In this document: piece by piece, positions 6,029 through 7,826 of the stretch
Numbering within the stretch: position 1 is the stretch's first letter
Layout: every line of letters begins with the position of its first letter
Assembly: GCA_005879095.1 (NCBI GenBank)
Contig: VBLM01000009.1
Coordinates: 1 to 7,826 of the forward strand
Source of the DNA: Deltaproteobacteria bacterium
GTDB taxonomy: Bacteria > Myxococcota > Myxococcia > Myxococcales > 40CM-4-68-19
Direction of reading: 5' to 3'
Length of the DNA stretch: 7,826 nucleotides
Notes under the pieces: model-generated
Databases searched by the model: none
Seen by the model: only the letters and a program-made list of their open reading frames with translations
What the model was told of the DNA's origin: nothing
Position numbers and translations under genes: made by a program

Positions 6029-6358
6029 TCAGTGAGCGGGCACCGCCCGCACTCCGCCAGGCGGGAGAGCGCCGGTCTTCCTGGCCACCGTGCCGGCGTG
6101 CGACTGGATCCAGAGCACGCCCAGCAGGCCAAGCAGCATCATTCCGACCGTGATCCAGAACAGCCGCTTGTTGTCGCGTCGCGTGTCGAGCGCCATCCCG
6201 TGAATCCATGGCAGCTGGCCGGCGGGGACCCACCGCTCGCCGCGCAGGACCAGGTCATCGGCGGCGATGATGCCGCGCCGGTAGAGCTGCAGGAACTCCT
6301 TCTGACTGCCGACGGTCAGTTCCTGTGCGCTGCCGGCCTGCTTGACCTTGAGCTGCAT
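6029..6358 (-). CDS. GYF_2-like domain protein with one membrane helix
   Basis: A 109-aa protein. Residues 1-52 (MQLKVKQAGSAQELTVGSQKEFLQLYRRGIIAADDLVLRG, then ERWVPAGQLPWI) follow the pattern of GYF_2/DUF4339-type domains, in which a strand pair is followed by 'L..G.I..DDLV...G..W.PA..LP'. Residues 65-85 (RLFWITVGMMLLGLLGVLWIQ) form one hydrophobic transmembrane helix preceded by Arg/Lys (RRDNKR), which would place the N-terminal domain in the cytoplasm by the positive-inside rule. The short tail is periplasmic. Such domains are thought to mediate protein-protein contacts; the partner is unknown. It is likely the first gene of an operon with the 111-aa gene. No clear Shine-Dalgarno is seen. 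The domain call comes from pattern and is moderately certain; the membrane helix is clear. Confidence 0.72.
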   Translation of the reverse strand: MQLKVKQAGSAQELTVGSQKEFLQLYRRGIIAADDLVLRGERWVPAGQLPWIHGMALDTRRDNKRLFWITVGMMLLGLLGVLWIQSHAGTVARKTGALPPGGVRAVPAH

Positions 6359-6597
6359 GGGCCGGGCAGCTTAGGGACGGGCCGGAAAAGCCGCAATCCG
6401 GTAACGCGGCGCGGTGCCAATTCGCTTACGCGTCCTACATAGCCGTTCGGGGTCCTGACGCGTTGACTCTTTCGCACCGCAGCGCGGCAAATGGCGCCGC
6501 GCGTCTTGCAAGTCCTTGAAATGTCTGGAATCAGGCATTCGGCAAACGAGTTGCAGAGGAATCCGGGACGTCCCCGCAGCATAGCCGAGGTCAACAG

Positions 6598-6813
6598 ATG
6601 TCTGACAAGCTCTCTCCCCAGCCTGCCACGACTGAACCGACAGCCAGCGTCACGCACTTCGACCGTTCCGCGGGCGCGCGCATCCTCGCGCGTTCCTTCT
6701 ACAAGGAGCTGCGTTCCAGCGGCTACACGCCGAAGCAGCTGCTCGCGCTGTCCACCGAATTGATCGACCTGATCACGCAGGATCTGCAGCACGAGCGCAA
6801 AGGGGCCGCGTAG
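6598..6813 (+). CDS. Small conserved-looking protein, 71 aa
   Basis: No named family recognised with certainty. The first 18 residues (MSDKLSPQPATTEPTASV) are disordered and Pro/Thr-rich. Residues 19-66 (THFDRSAGARILARSFYKELRSSGYTPKQLLALSTELIDLITQDLQHER) form two or three amphipathic helices with a helix-turn character (ILARSFYKEL, PKQLLALSTELIDLITQDL). The length and shape would suit a small DNA-binding or adaptor protein, but no function can be claimed. It has no signal peptide. A GAGG at 6587-6590, 7 nt before the ATG, sets the start. About 240 nt of noncoding DNA precede it, in which I see no convincing sigma-70 promoter. Its stop codon lies inside a strong hairpin, and a terminator follows, so it is a single-gene unit ahead of gap. 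Codon use matches the neighbours, supporting a real gene. Confidence 0.72.
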   Translation: MSDKLSPQPATTEPTASVTHFDRSAGARILARSFYKELRSSGYTPKQLLALSTELIDLITQDLQHERKGAA

Positions 6814-6827
6814 GGCCCCTCGCTCGT
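6791..6827 (+). other. Strong hairpin spanning the stop codon
   Basis: ACGAGCG (6791-6797), bulge CAA, AGGGGCC (6801-6807), loop GCGTAG (6808-6813), GGCCCCT (6814-6820), CGCTCGT (6821-6827). All 14 pairs are Watson-Crick, interrupted only by the 3-nt bulge. The TAG stop of the 71-aa gene is in the loop. No T-run follows directly, so alone it is not an intrinsic terminator; it may protect the mRNA 3' end or act together with the terminator 14 nt downstream. Confidence 0.75.
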
Positions 6828-6841
6828 AGAAACTGCGGTGG

Positions 6842-6871
6842 AGAGCGGCCTGGCGCCGCTCTTTTGTTTTT
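6842..6871 (+). terminator. Rho-independent terminator
   Basis: AGAGCGGC (6842-6849), loop CTGGC, GCCGCTCT (6855-6862): a perfect 8-bp GC-rich stem followed at once by TTTTGTTTTT. This is a canonical intrinsic terminator for the 71-aa gene's transcript, and it separates that gene from gap. Confidence 0.92.
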
Positions 6872-6880
6872 CACCGAACC

Positions 6881-6909
6881 TTGACGATCTGCCTTTCGGG
6901 CCCTATGTG
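6881..6909 (+). promoter_or_regulatory. Candidate sigma-70 promoter of gap
   Basis: TTGACG (6881-6886, 5 of 6 with the -35 consensus), a 17-nt spacer, then TATGTG (6904-6909, 3 of 6 with the -10 consensus). It lies just after the terminator and 26 nt before the gap start, where a promoter is needed. Transcription would begin near 6916, giving a very short leader. Confidence 0.55.
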
Positions 6910-6911
6910 TG

Positions 6912-6926
6912 CCTCCCCCAGGGAGG
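6912..6926 (+). promoter_or_regulatory. Ribosome binding site of gap within a small inverted repeat
   Basis: CCTCCC (6912-6917), CCA, GGGAGG (6921-6926). GGAGG is a strong Shine-Dalgarno 9 nt before the ATG at 6936, and this decides the start over the in-frame GTG at 6909. The preceding CCTCCC is its exact complement. If transcription starts upstream of 6912 the site could be masked; if it starts at about 6916 the hairpin would be incomplete. Confidence 0.55.
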
Positions 6927-6935
6927 TTCCAGGAC

Positions 6936-7826
<891 letters not shown>

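Noticed and set aside
6492..6512. Sigma-54 promoter (TGGCGCC ... TTGCA) upstream of the 71-aa gene
   Set aside because: The spacing between the two elements is 3 nt too long for a sigma-54 promoter.
6316..6792. Minus-strand open frame of 158 aa across the 71-aa gene
   Set aside because: Overlaps the GYF_2 gene start and the 71-aa gene with no domain or ribosome site; treated as a shadow.

Overview
This is a GC-rich (clearly above 60%), gene-dense bacterial window. Its codon use, its gene order (the end of methionyl-tRNA synthetase, then a HEAT-repeat protein, then a TatD nuclease) and an HNH-endonuclease family common in soil deltaproteobacteria suggest a Myxococcota-like organism. This assignment is an inference from protein character; no rRNA or tRNA gene is present to test it.

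Layout. Plus strand, 1-1953: a tightly packed group of metG 3' end, HEAT-repeat protein and TatD hydrolase, with stop and start codons overlapping. Plus strand, 2008-2235: a small heavy-metal-associated (HMA) protein whose stop overlaps the stop of a gene on the other strand. Minus strand, 3565-2232: an HD-domain phosphohydrolase translationally coupled to a HAD-IB phosphatase. Plus strand, 3609-4200: an exported START/SRPBCC-like lipid-binding protein that is frameshifted. Minus strand, 5245-4223: an HNH endonuclease. 5246-5672 is gene-free and holds a pair of direct repeats and a 22-bp repeat shared with the HNH gene's 3' end. Minus strand, 6358-5673: a GYF_2-like single-pass membrane protein followed by an unrecognised 111-aa protein. 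Plus strand, 6598-6813: a 71-aa conserved-looking small protein ending in two consecutive hairpins, the second a textbook intrinsic terminator. Plus strand, 6936 to the end: glyceraldehyde-3-phosphate dehydrogenase (gap), with its own promoter, broken by a small deletion and running off the window.

The most notable global signal is that five plus-strand genes each appear to lack a short internal segment relative to their families. These are a HEAT repeat (about 15 aa), TatD (about 30 aa, including the GEIGLD metal-ligand motif), the HMA protein (signal-peptide/linker segment), the SRPBCC protein (about 17-20 aa plus a frameshift) and GAPDH (about 25 nt plus a frameshift, on a perfect 16-bp palindrome). 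A broken gap gene in an otherwise ordinary housekeeping region makes an assembly or consensus error the leading explanation, but this can only be settled with reads or a relative's genome. I found no convincing new defence, mobile or biosynthetic system. The nearest to accessory DNA is the HNH gene with the repeat-bearing spacer beside it.
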